From Pseudomonadota bacterium (lineage in GTDB: Bacteria; Pseudomonadota; Gammaproteobacteria; Steroidobacterales; Woeseiaceae): a stretch of DNA of 52,617 nucleotides. Position numbers and translations under genes: made by a program. The notes beneath the pieces are model-generated. The model was not told where the DNA came from, did no database searches, and saw only the letters and a program-made list of their open reading frames with translations. Every line of letters starts with the position of its first letter. The first letter of the stretch is position 1. Shown here in pieces: positions 23,920 through 31,971 of this stretch. The stretch spans positions 1 to 52,617 of the forward strand of contig JAQCGO010000015.1 in the NCBI GenBank assembly GCA_027618995.1, read 5' to 3'.

Positions 23920-26376
23920 TCAATAATCGTAGCTGAATCGCAGGCCGACTGTCTGTGGTCGCGTAACAAAACCGTCATCCGATACACCATTGGTGCGATA
24001 AAATCGAATAACGCGCTCATCGGTGATGTTGTCGACGAATAGTTCGACGCCGTAATTTTCCTTGTTAAAACCGATGGTGCCATACCACATATCATAGCTC
24101 GGAATTGTCCTGACATCATCCAAAAAGACCGAATTTTGGCTGTCATCCGCGTGGATAAATTGGAGTTGTGCATGACCTTCCCATTCGCCAGCTCCCCATG
24201 TGTATCTGCCGCGCAGGTTGTATTGCGATTTGGGTGCAAACGCCAGCGGGCTTCCGATCGGAGCGACATTGTCCGCAGTGAATTCTGACGTCGAAATCGA
24301 AGTAATCTCGGAATCGTTCCACGCAAAGGACAGGAACAGCGTAAAGTTTTCGGTCGCCGCAAACGCGATATCGGAGTCGACTCCCATAACGTCGGCCGAG
24401 CCAATATTGGTAAAGAAAAGCAGATTCGACAAATCGTTATCGATCACCTGCATCTGAATATCACTCCATTCGACATCGTAGAAAGTACCATTCCAGCGAA
24501 GACGATTGTCCAGGAGAGAGACTTTCCAGCCGAACTCAATGTTTTCAACATCATCAGATAGGTAGCCAAAGGGAATATCGATGTTCGGGTCCAGGCTTGC
24601 GCCGCCCTGGCGATTGAACCCGCCGGGGCGATAGCCTTGCGAGTAAGTCGCATAGAGCAATGAATCCTCGTTTGGCGCCCACGACAGATTGAATTTAATG
24701 ATGGTGTCGTCTTCCTTTCCCGGCGACAGGTCGCCAAGAGTCGCATCGATATTACGACCTGTATCACCACATGCAAACCGAGTGCAGGCGCCATTCGTAC
24801 TAGTGAAGCCATTGAACGCGTTCGGTATAGCTTCAAAGAAGAAATCGCTTGAACCGCCCAGGAAAACTTCCTGTTCGAAGTAGCGCGCACCAATTGTCGC
24901 CGTTAGCGCATCCGTAAATGAGTATGAGAGCTCACCGAATATTGCCTCTTGCTTTTCGTACCGGGTAATGTCGTTGACGAAGTTGACGCCTGGCGGGCGA
25001 ATACTGTCGTCAAAACGCGTCGCGCCTGATATCAGTATTTGCTGGGCGGTAACGCCCCTATCGATTTGGCCCGGAGCAAAAAAATTGGTGGTCCCGCCGA
25101 GATCCGCGTCGTCGAAAAATACACCACCGATGAAGCGCAGTTTGTTCTCTGGCGAAGTCGCAATGCGCAGTTCGTGCGTTGTACGTTCAGTCTCAACACG
25201 CATTTGCGCGCCATAAGACGGGTCATAACACCGCACGTCAGGATCACATATATACCCGACTACAAACGCGCCGTCCTCAACAGCCGATTGATCCTCGGTC
25301 GCCTGAGCAACCTCTCGATCCAAAAATGCGCCGGTGTAAACAACGTCCAGACTGCCAATTTGACCATTGGCCGTCCACGCAATCTGAGTGAATTCGTCGT
25401 CATTGTAATCAGGCAAGAATTTCGCATGCGCAAGGTCGCCGATGAGTGGATCCACGGCGGAAGAACCTGTGGTGTTGAGTTCCTGTTGCATCACCTGCAA
25501 CAGGAAATCCCATTCGTCGTTGGCCTGCCATTTCAATGCAGTACGAACACCTTGGTAATCAGCGTCGTTAGTATCTTTGCCCGCCACATCTGTATTGTTG
25601 TCCAGTGTCCTGGGAATCCCCGGGGGAGTGCGCGAATTGAACTGTAGCGGGTCGTAAGTCGCCTGCACATTATCAACGAAGCCGCCCTGATTAGCGGAAT
25701 AGGCGACGGTACGCCATGCCAGCTTGTCGTCTATGAGTGGAATATTGATATACGCTTCGACCGCGGTACTCATTTCGCCGCTTTTGGTATCCGATATGCT
25801 GAATTTCGCACCAGTTTGAAATTCATCAAGCACAGGTTTTTTGGTAATCAGGCGAACGGTGCCGGCCTGCGAGCTCGCTCCGAACAAGGTGCCTTGCGGA
25901 CCCGCCAGAACCTCAATGCGCTCCATGTCGGTCACGTAGACATCCAGGTTTCGACCAAGCGTTTGAATAGGCTGCTCGTCGAGATACAGCGCGACGTTGG
26001 GTGAATTACCCGAGGCCTCAACAGCGCTTAGGGTTACCGACCTGGTCGCCATGCCGCGGATGAAATATTCGGTATTACCTGGTCCACGACCTCCTGCGGT
26101 CAAAGTAGGCACCTGGCGAACGTAGTCATCGAAATTGGTAATTCCAAGGTCAGCGAGGGTTTGTGCATCGAGTGCCACGATGGACACAGCCACGTCTTGC
26201 ATACTTTCGGTTCGTTTTTGCGCTGTGACAATTATTTCTTCCAGCTGTGCGCTTGCGACGTTTGGCAAGGTTGCGCCTATCAACATGGCCGTTGTAGCTG
26301 CGTGTACGGCAGTGGATACTCGCGTACACACTAGTTTCTTTGGGAACTTTATCTCAGTTCTTGTGCTTGACGACAT
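23920..26376 (-). CDS. TonB-dependent outer-membrane receptor
   Basis: An 818-residue receptor with a signal peptide ending near NVASA-Q (about residue 43), then the LEEIIVTAQKR motif that opens the plug domain, plug strands including EYFIRGMATRSV and IEVLAGPQGTLFGASSQAGT, and a long beta-barrel that ends in the canonical aromatic C-terminus (VGLRFSYDY). It imports a large or scarce substrate across the outer membrane using TonB energy. Divergent from the M29-like gene, it shares a 160-base control region with a LacI-type operator at 26409, 33 bases from its ATG. A strong minus-strand terminator follows. Confidence 0.94.
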   Translation of the reverse strand: MSSSTRTEIKFPKKLVCTRVSTAVHAATTAMLIGATLPNVASAQLEEIIVTAQKRTESMQDVAVSIVALDAQTLADLGITNFDDYVRQVPTLTAGGRGPGNTEYFIRGMATRSVTLSAVEASGNSPNVALYLDEQPIQTLGRNLDVYVTDMERIEVLAGPQGTLFGASSQAGTVRLITKKPVLDEFQTGAKFSISDTKSGEMSTAVEAYINIPLIDDKLAWRTVAYSANQGGFVDNVQATYDPLQFNSRTPPGIPRTLDNNTDVAGKDTNDADYQGVRTALKWQANDEWDFLLQVMQQELNTTGSSAVDPLIGDLAHAKFLPDYNDDEFTQIAWTANGQIGSLDVVYTGAFLDREVAQATEDQSAVEDGAFVVGYICDPDVRCYDPSYGAQMRVETERTTHELRIATSPENKLRFIGGVFFDDADLGGTTNFFAPGQIDRGVTAQQILISGATRFDDSIRPPGVNFVNDITRYEKQEAIFGELSYSFTDALTATIGARYFEQEVFLGGSSDFFFEAIPNAFNGFTSTNGACTRFACGDTGRNIDATLGDLSPGKEDDTIIKFNLSWAPNEDSLLYATYSQGYRPGGFNRQGGASLDPNIDIPFGYLSDDVENIEFGWKVSLLDNRLRWNGTFYDVEWSDIQMQVIDNDLSNLLFFTNIGSADVMGVDSDIAFAATENFTLFLSFAWNDSEITSISTSEFTADNVAPIGSPLAFAPKSQYNLRGRYTWGAGEWEGHAQLQFIHADDSQNSVFLDDVRTIPSYDMWYGTIGFNKENYGVELFVDNITDERVIRFYRTNGVSDDGFVTRPQTVGLRFSYDY

Positions 26377-26408
26377 TTTTTTTCCCCCCCATTAAATGGT
26401 CAATAATG

Positions 26409-26422
26409 TGCAATCGTTTGCA
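26409..26422. promoter_or_regulatory. LacI-type operator TGCAATCGTTTGCA (site 2)
   Basis: Identical 14-mer to site 1, in the divergent region between the TonB receptor and the 15-codon ORF/M29-like gene. It lies 33 bases from the receptor ATG and 68 from the mini-ORF, so one repressor could control both directions. Confidence 0.7.
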
Positions 26423-26489
26423 TGTAGTTAACTTATCACATATCGTGGACAATAAATCAAGGCATTTTACTCGTCTATAGGAGACTCAT

Positions 26490-26537
26490 ATGGGAGCGAT
26501 TACCGATCTTCAGGCATATGAGCAGCTTTCTGCGTAA
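26490..26537 (+). CDS. 15-codon leader ORF coupled to the next gene
   Basis: ATG 26490 is preceded by a good Shine-Dalgarno sequence (TAGGAG, seven bases away) and encodes MGAITDLQAYEQLSA followed by TAA, overlapping the ATG of the 26537 gene as TAATG. The downstream gene has no ribosome site of its own, so its translation probably depends on this mini-ORF. It could be a regulatory leader or the collapsed remnant of a deleted gene; no family is recognisable. Confidence 0.5.
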   Translation: MGAITDLQAYEQLSA

Positions 26538-27631
26538 TGGATATACCGGAGAATATTCGCAACGGCATCGATAATTTGCTGTTCAACTGCATCGAGGCCA
26601 AGTCAGGCGATTCGTTAGCGATCGTCACCGAACAGGGTGTTAATGGCTACTATTCAGCGACCTTGGACGGCGTTATTGCCGCACATGCGCGCGAACGCTC
26701 TTTGGACGTTCGGATAGTGGTTGCACCGGTATTCGAAGAGGTGAGTTCCTTTCCGGATGAAATTCAACGTGCGGTTGAGGATGCAGATCACATCTTATTC
26801 CTCGCGCGCGTTGGTGATCAGCTACGCTTTAGTGAGCTCAGCGGCGCTGGCAAACCAACAATCTGCTACGCGCTGGATGAAGCAAGTTTTGGCACGCCAT
26901 TCGGCAGTGCGCATTATAAGTTTTTTGTCAGTCTCAAGAGCCTGATAAACGATGCGATGTTTGGCAACAAGGAAATCGTCATTCGCTGCGCGTCGGGTAC
27001 ATATTTGACCGGCGTGACACCCGCGAATCCAAGTGACGACAACGCGGATGAGGTGACCGTAAGGCGATTTCCTATGACTGTTTTCCGGCCCGTTCCCGGG
27101 GATTCGTTTTCTGGTCGGATCGCACTGACACGATGGCTTTGTGCAACGGGTTCTCGATTGTACGAACCCGACCATGTGCTAATTGATGGTGTTGTGTTTG
27201 CTGTGGTCGAAAACGGCAGAATTGTCGATTTTGAAGGCGAGCGCAAAGAGGTCGAGAAGGTTCGCGGGCATTACGATTTCGTCGCTAACAAATACAATAT
27301 TGAAGGCGATTATATACATTCCTGGCATGCGGGCTTTCACCCCCAAAATGGCTACTTCGGCTTAGCTACAGATTATCTATCACGATGGAGTGGCTCGGCA
27401 TTTGGTAATCCACGCTATCTGCATTTGCACACATGCGGTGCGTATGCGCCGGGAGAAATTTGTATGTCGGTATTCGATCCTTCGGTTACAGTCAACGGCG
27501 TGGATATGTGGCGCGATGGTTGTTTACTATTTGCAGAAGCACTGGCCGTCAAAAAGCTGCAATCGAACTATCCGGGAATTCGGGAATTGTTTGACAATCC
27601 GATGAGGGAATACGGGCTTGGCGAATCCTAA
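26537..27631 (+). CDS. Uncharacterised protein, possibly M29-aminopeptidase/NicX-like
   Basis: A 364-residue cytosolic protein without signal or membrane helices. The second half carries DHVLIDGVVFAVVENGRIVD, VRGHYDFVANKYNIEGDY, LHLHTCGAYAPGEICMSVFD and VNGVDMWRDGC. The ordering of a G-R-I-V strand, an E-G segment, and late His and Asp/Glu clusters recalls M29 metallopeptidases and the related ring-opening dioxygenase NicX, but I cannot align the metal ligands with confidence. It depends on the 15-codon ORF for translation and is divergent from a TonB receptor under a shared operator, so it probably acts on a compound taken up by that receptor. Confidence 0.6.
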   Translation: MDIPENIRNGIDNLLFNCIEAKSGDSLAIVTEQGVNGYYSATLDGVIAAHARERSLDVRIVVAPVFEEVSSFPDEIQRAVEDADHILFLARVGDQLRFSELSGAGKPTICYALDEASFGTPFGSAHYKFFVSLKSLINDAMFGNKEIVIRCASGTYLTGVTPANPSDDNADEVTVRRFPMTVFRPVPGDSFSGRIALTRWLCATGSRLYEPDHVLIDGVVFAVVENGRIVDFEGERKEVEKVRGHYDFVANKYNIEGDYIHSWHAGFHPQNGYFGLATDYLSRWSGSAFGNPRYLHLHTCGAYAPGEICMSVFDPSVTVNGVDMWRDGCLLFAEALAVKKLQSNYPGIRELFDNPMREYGLGES

Positions 27632-27652
27632 ACGATAGTGCAGCGATCCTCT

Positions 27653-28225
27653 CTATTTGTAATAACCAACAGCATCGCCTTCTGTTGTTACGCCAAGACC
27701 GTTCAACAATCGATTTGAATAGTTGAAATAGGCGACAACCTGGTTTACCTCGAGTATTTCACCGTCGTTACAAGATTCCGAACGCAGCGCGTCATAATCG
27801 CTTTTTTCCATACTGCCAACAGATTCGGTCAGTTTTCCAGCGTATCTTAATAGTGCCAGTTCTTTTCCGGAAAACACGCGTTCCGGTTCGCCGTCTTGCA
27901 AAGCGGAATAGACGTCATCGGCTCGCTTCTCGTCCTTCATTAGGCGTCGTGCATTCATGAAGTGATGCGTAAGACTGTACTCGCAGTTGTTTTTGATGCT
28001 GGTATAGGACGCAACGACTTCCAGGAACCACAATGGCAACGTTATGTCGGGGTGGTGCAAAACACTTCGATACAAAGCGACATGTCCCGCCATCGTATGA
28101 GGCCGCAATGAGTGTGCTTTCATAACATTGTCGACAGTGCCATGCGGGGTCCGCGCATCATCGTACATTTCGCGTAGGATACCGGTTGCTTCGGACTCAG
28201 GAATCATTTCAATCCATGCGCTCAT
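27653..28225 (-). CDS. AhpD-like / carboxymuconolactone-decarboxylase-family protein
   Basis: A 190-residue all-helical protein of the peroxidase-related AhpD-like type. Features: WIEMIPESEATGILREMYDD at the N-terminus, a PHTMAGHVALYRSVLHHPDI helix, LEVVASYTSIKNNCEYSLTHH at the active-site position, and YFNYSNRLLNGLGV at the end. The AhpD C-x-x-C is reduced to one Cys (NNCEYSLTHH), so alkyl-hydroperoxidase chemistry of the usual kind is uncertain. It is convergent with the M29-like gene (21-base gap). Confidence 0.8.
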   Translation of the reverse strand: MSAWIEMIPESEATGILREMYDDARTPHGTVDNVMKAHSLRPHTMAGHVALYRSVLHHPDITLPLWFLEVVASYTSIKNNCEYSLTHHFMNARRLMKDEKRADDVYSALQDGEPERVFSGKELALLRYAGKLTESVGSMEKSDYDALRSESCNDGEILEVNQVVAYFNYSNRLLNGLGVTTEGDAVGYYK

Positions 28226-28335
28226 CGCTTGCCTCTAGATCAACTCGATCTGTACCGGTGAGTTTTTGTTGAGCCAATGGCGTGTTCGACTGCATTTGAA
28301 CCGACATTATCATCAGTTTATCTCTTTCGATGTGT

Positions 28336-28587
28336 TCAGGCATGCCGATGCGGTTTGCCGCTGGCGCAACCACAAGCGGTGGCCGCAGGACTCTTCTTAT
28401 CGACCACTGTACTACGTCGTAGGACCCCTAAACTGATACCGCCGCCACCCGTAATGATCTTGCGTACGGGCAGGCCGGTCACGGGATCTTCCCGCAACGG
28501 TTGGTCGCTCATACGTTGCCTGATTTCGAAGCGCCGCGGCTTCCCATCAGAATCGGGCGGAATTGTTTCGTAGATGTAAGTCGGCAT
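28336..28587 (-). CDS. FmdB-like small protein lacking the zinc-ribbon cysteines
   Basis: An 83-residue protein beginning MPTYIYE, with FEIRQRMSDQPL and the P-V-x-K-I-I-x-G-G-G-G tail typical of FmdB-family putative regulatory proteins. The two C-x-x-C pairs of the family are absent (positions read ETIPPDSDG and EDPVTG); the only Cys lie in a C-terminal ACGCASGKPH segment. Function unknown. It is upstream of, and co-directional with, the AhpD-like gene, 110 bases away. The plus-strand frame overlapping it looks like a shadow. Confidence 0.6.
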   Translation of the reverse strand: MPTYIYETIPPDSDGKPRRFEIRQRMSDQPLREDPVTGLPVRKIITGGGGISLGVLRRSTVVDKKSPAATACGCASGKPHRHA

Positions 28588-28677
28588 TTTCTGATCCCGG
28601 TAACTCGATAATGCCGGCCCGTATTTTCGACCAGCTCGGCTAATTTGATTACGGCAGAGATATAGGCTACCATTTTA

Positions 28678-28691
28678 TGCACACGTTTGCA
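28678..28691. promoter_or_regulatory. LacI-type operator variant TGCACACGTTTGCA (site 3)
   Basis: Differs from the four other sites at two central-left bases and keeps TGCA...CGTTTGCA. It lies in the 221-base gap between the FmdB-like gene and the M24 gene, 117 bases before the M24 start. The rest of that gap holds nothing else I recognise. Confidence 0.55.
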
Positions 28692-28808
28692 GTACGTCGC
28701 TCCGCTAACCCCGCAGGCCCTTCTCGGTACGACATTCTGTCAGCACAGGGAGCATGTCGATGCTGGAGAGCCAAAATGACACTGGCGTGCAGATTAAGCA
28801 GGTGAAAC

Positions 28809-30113
28809 ATGTCAAATATTCTGTCCAGAGAACCCGAAGTCATCCGGCCCGAAGACATCCAGCCGAATTGGAATTGGGATCGTCCCATCGCTGCGCCGGG
28901 TCGGACTCATGTTGACTTCGAGGAACGTGTCGATTTCCGACGCTTGCACAAGTACCGTATCGCTCGCGCCGAGCAGGCGTTGCAGCAATCAGATCTGGGT
29001 GCTTTGCTGTGCTTCGACAACAATAATATTCGTTACCTGACAAGTAGTGTTATCGGAGAGTGGAGTCGCGACAAGATCTGCCGTTACGCGCTTTTCACCG
29101 GCAACGCCAATCCTTATCTATGGGACTTCGGCTCGGCGGCATCCCATCATCGCCTGTATGCGCCGTGGCTGCAGCCCGATCGATGCAAGGCGGGCATGCT
29201 CGGCCTGCGTGGTTCTGTTCCTGAGGAGGCGAATCTCTTCAAGAACGCGGCGAAGGAAATTCGTGATCTGTTGAAGATTGAAGGCGTTGCCGACATGCCC
29301 ATTGGCGTGGACGTCGTCGAACCGCCAATGCTTTTTGCACTGCAACAGGAAGGGCTGGAAATTCGCGATGGGCAGCAAGTGTTTCTCGATGCGCGTCAAA
29401 TCAAGAGCATGGATGAAATTATTCTCCTGAACATGTCGGCGGCTCTCGTTGATGGCGCCTACCAGGAAATAGCTGACAAGCTGAAGCCGGGGATGCGGGA
29501 AAATGAAATGGTTGCTCTGGCGAACAAGTTTCTCTACGACAACGGATCCGACGACGTTGAGGCGATCAACGCTGTATCCGGTGAGCGTTGTTCGCCACAC
29601 CCGCATAACTTCACGGATCGTATGTACCGTCCCGGGGATCAGGCGTTTTTCGATATCATCCAGTCGTACATGGGCTACCGGACCTGTTACTACCGCACCC
29701 TGAACGTGGGCTTGTCGACGCCAGCACAGGTTGATGCATACAAGACAGCGCGCGAGTGGATCGACTCTGCGATCGACTTGGTTCGGCCAGGACTCACGAC
29801 CGACAAGATCGCCGCGCTTTGGCCAAAGGCAGAAGAATTTGGCTTTGCCAATGAAATGGAAGCCTTTGGATTGCAGTTCGGACATGGCCTCGGCCTCGCA
29901 CTTCACGAACGCCCGATCATCAGCAGGCTCGTATCCTTTGACAATCCATTTGAACTGCAGGAAGGAATGGTGTTTGCGTTGGAAACGTACTGTCCGGCTG
30001 CAGACGGCAATGGCGCAGCCAGGATAGAAGAAGAAGTTATTGTCACGAGTGATGGCTGCAAGGTTATTACCTTGTTCCCCGCTCAAGAATTGTTTGTCGC
30101 CAACAAGTACTGA
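28809..30113 (+). CDS. M24 (creatinase/aminopeptidase-fold) enzyme, Asp-to-Cys variant (copy 2)
   Basis: A 434-residue paralogue of the protein at 8223, with a creatinase-type N-domain (ALLCFDNNNIRYLTSSV) and an M24 C-domain. Asp282 (FFDIIQ), the His of FGHGLGLALHERP, the Glu of FALETYC and the Glu of RIEEEVIV are present. The second metal Asp is Cys293 in YRTCYYRT, the same replacement as in copy 1, while the second His (LHERP) is kept here. The repeated Cys change argues for a distinct subfamily rather than random decay. A LacI-type operator lies upstream and a TRAP operon starts 330 bases downstream, giving the same M24-TRAP pairing as in the first cluster. Substrate unknown. Confidence 0.88.
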   Translation: MSNILSREPEVIRPEDIQPNWNWDRPIAAPGRTHVDFEERVDFRRLHKYRIARAEQALQQSDLGALLCFDNNNIRYLTSSVIGEWSRDKICRYALFTGNANPYLWDFGSAASHHRLYAPWLQPDRCKAGMLGLRGSVPEEANLFKNAAKEIRDLLKIEGVADMPIGVDVVEPPMLFALQQEGLEIRDGQQVFLDARQIKSMDEIILLNMSAALVDGAYQEIADKLKPGMRENEMVALANKFLYDNGSDDVEAINAVSGERCSPHPHNFTDRMYRPGDQAFFDIIQSYMGYRTCYYRTLNVGLSTPAQVDAYKTAREWIDSAIDLVRPGLTTDKIAALWPKAEEFGFANEMEAFGLQFGHGLGLALHERPIISRLVSFDNPFELQEGMVFALETYCPAADGNGAARIEEEVIVTSDGCKVITLFPAQELFVANKY

Positions 30114-30443
30114 GGCGACCACGGCAAGCAAGCGATCCGATCATGGCTAAAGACTATGTCAGATAAGGTAATCAGTTCGATATCTACGAATTTGTATAAC
30201 GGTGGTCAGTGGCATCACTTTGTCCAATCTCTGCATGTAGGGAATTCGCGAGTTTGCTGCGATTTACAATCCACCAAAGACCTTTATTCTGGCCGTCGAT
30301 GCCGGCGTTAGCCGTTCGATTGTCAGAGACGGTATAATCGCTGTTGCGACAGTAATGAGCTGCACACTGTCTGTCGATCATTGAGCCGTGGACGGCGCTC
30401 TGGGTGCCGTATTCCTGTAAAACGAAAAACTCTAGGGGGCACC
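30114..30443 (+). other. 330-base gap before the second TRAP operon
   Basis: No convincing gene is seen. A minus-strand frame at 30184-30381 (65 codons) has no recognisable family and no good ribosome site. No copy of either operator motif is present. The promoter for the TRAP operon is expected here, and a clear AGGGGG ribosome site lies at 30434-30439. Confidence 0.5.
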
Positions 30444-31475
30444 GTGATAACTAGAAACAAAAACATATCTAAGACCGGCAGAGCCGGAGTCACGGCCACG
30501 TTATTTGCGCTGGCACTCATGTTCGGTTGCGAAAAGCAATCAGTTGATGGTCCAGTCCTGATCAAATTCCCGCACGTAACAGCACCGGCGACACCAAAGG
30601 GACAGGCCGCGGAGCGCTTCAAGCACGTTGTTGAAGAGCGGCTGAAAGGGCGCGTTAAGGTCGAGGTATACCCCGCGGGACAGCTTATGAGCGACGACGA
30701 CTCTCTGGATGGACTTGCTTTCGGCGAAGTGCAGATGATCGCCATCCCGGTGTCCAAGCTTGATCGGCTGACGAACAAGTTCCAGGTTTTCGATCTGCCA
30801 TTCCTTTTTCCTGATTTACAGGCAGTGGAAAGATTTCAGGCTAGCGATAACGGACAGGCGCTGCTCACGTCCATCGTCGATCGCAAATTACTCGGCCTGT
30901 CTTTCTGGCACAACGGTATGAAACAATTCGGCGGACCGGTACCGATGCGAACACCGCAGGCCGCCAAGGGCCTGAAGTTCCGAGTCATGGAATCGGATGT
31001 ACTGCAAGCACAGATTCTGCAGATCGGCGGAAATCCTCAGAAGATGGCGTTCGGTGAAGTCTATCAGGCACTGCAGACGGGTGCTGTGGATGCGCAGGAG
31101 AATACCTGGTCCAACATTTACTCATCGAAGTTCTACGAAGTGCAGTCCTATGTGACTGAAACGAATCACGGCTACATCGGTTATATGGTTACTGTAAACC
31201 CGGATTATTGGAATTCATTGCCAGACGATATTCGCGTGGAACTGGATACAATCGTTGCGGAAGTTAGTACCTGGGCAAATGAGCAGTCCGCTGGAATCAA
31301 TCTTGCTGGCAAAGAGAAGATCATAGCATCGGGAAAAACCGAAGTGATTGAGCTGACGGCTGAGGAGAGAGCTGTCTGGCAGCAAGCAATGCGGCCCGTA
31401 TGGGATGAGTTCTCCGACATTATCGGCGCCGAAGCGATTGCAGCAGCAGAAGCGATTGGACGATCGGCAGATTGA
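30444..31475 (+). CDS. dctP: TRAP transporter solute-binding lipoprotein, DctP family (second operon)
   Basis: About 343 residues from GTG 30444, with AGGGGG five bases upstream; a longer frame to 30381 lacks a ribosome site. The lipoprotein signal ends in LALMFGC (Cys about residue 29). Mature motifs are ILIKFPHVTAPATPKGQAA-like N-terminus, VEVYPAGQLMSDDDSLDGL, GLSFWHNGMKQFGG, KFRVMESDVLQAQILQIGG and VDAQENTWSNIY, all typical of DctP, including the conserved Arg of the FRV strand that binds a carboxylate. It supplies ligand to the membrane proteins encoded at 31480 and 31968. Unlike the first operon, no enzyme genes separate it from its permeases. Confidence 0.9.
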   Translation: MITRNKNISKTGRAGVTATLFALALMFGCEKQSVDGPVLIKFPHVTAPATPKGQAAERFKHVVEERLKGRVKVEVYPAGQLMSDDDSLDGLAFGEVQMIAIPVSKLDRLTNKFQVFDLPFLFPDLQAVERFQASDNGQALLTSIVDRKLLGLSFWHNGMKQFGGPVPMRTPQAAKGLKFRVMESDVLQAQILQIGGNPQKMAFGEVYQALQTGAVDAQENTWSNIYSSKFYEVQSYVTETNHGYIGYMVTVNPDYWNSLPDDIRVELDTIVAEVSTWANEQSAGINLAGKEKIIASGKTEVIELTAEERAVWQQAMRPVWDEFSDIIGAEAIAAAEAIGRSAD

Positions 31476-31479
31476 AACG

Positions 31480-31971
31480 GTGCTAGTACACAGATTTATC
31501 AATCGCCTCGAGGAATGGCTCATGGCCGTGCTGTTGGCATTCATGACTGCGCTGACGTTTGCTCAGGTGGTGTTGCGATACGTGTTCAACACTGGCCTGG
31601 CGTGGTCTCTGGAAGCTACCACCTACGCCTTTGCAGCGCTGGTGCTGGTTGGCATGTCCTACGGCGTGCGCACCAAAACGCATATCGCAACTGACCTCGT
31701 AACTCGCAAACTATCAGAACCGATGCATCGCTATGTCGCTTTAGCCGCGATTTTCGCCTGCCTTGTGTACGCGCTGTTGATGTTATACGGCGCCACTATC
31801 TTGGTGGATCGCATGATGACGCTTGGCAATGCGGCCAGAGATATCGCCGCTCCAAAGTGGTTGCTGACGGCGACCATGCCATTGGGCTTCGCATTGCTGG
31901 TGATTCGCTTCCTCGAAGCGGGATGGAGTCTCTTACGTCGCCGAAGCGACAGCGCTGAAAAGAAAGTATGA
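31480..31971 (+). CDS. dctQ: TRAP transporter small permease, DctQ family (second operon)
   Basis: About 163 residues with four membrane segments: FINRLEEWLMAVLLAFMTAL, the W-S-L-E-A motif (GLAWSLEATTYAFAALV), then YVALAAIFACLVYALLML and a C-terminal segment. I place the start at GTG 31480, five bases after dctP. The ATG at 31405 would overlap dctP by 71 bases and add a polar leader; it remains an alternative. The stop overlaps dctM by ATGA. Confidence 0.85.
   Translation: MLVHRFINRLEEWLMAVLLAFMTALTFAQVVLRYVFNTGLAWSLEATTYAFAALVLVGMSYGVRTKTHIATDLVTRKLSEPMHRYVALAAIFACLVYALLMLYGATILVDRMMTLGNAARDIAAPKWLLTATMPLGFALLVIRFLEAGWSLLRRRSDSAEKKV

Noticed and set aside
30184..30381. 65-codon minus-strand frame before the second TRAP operon
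   Set aside because: No ribosome site, no family resemblance, and it overlaps the expected promoter region.
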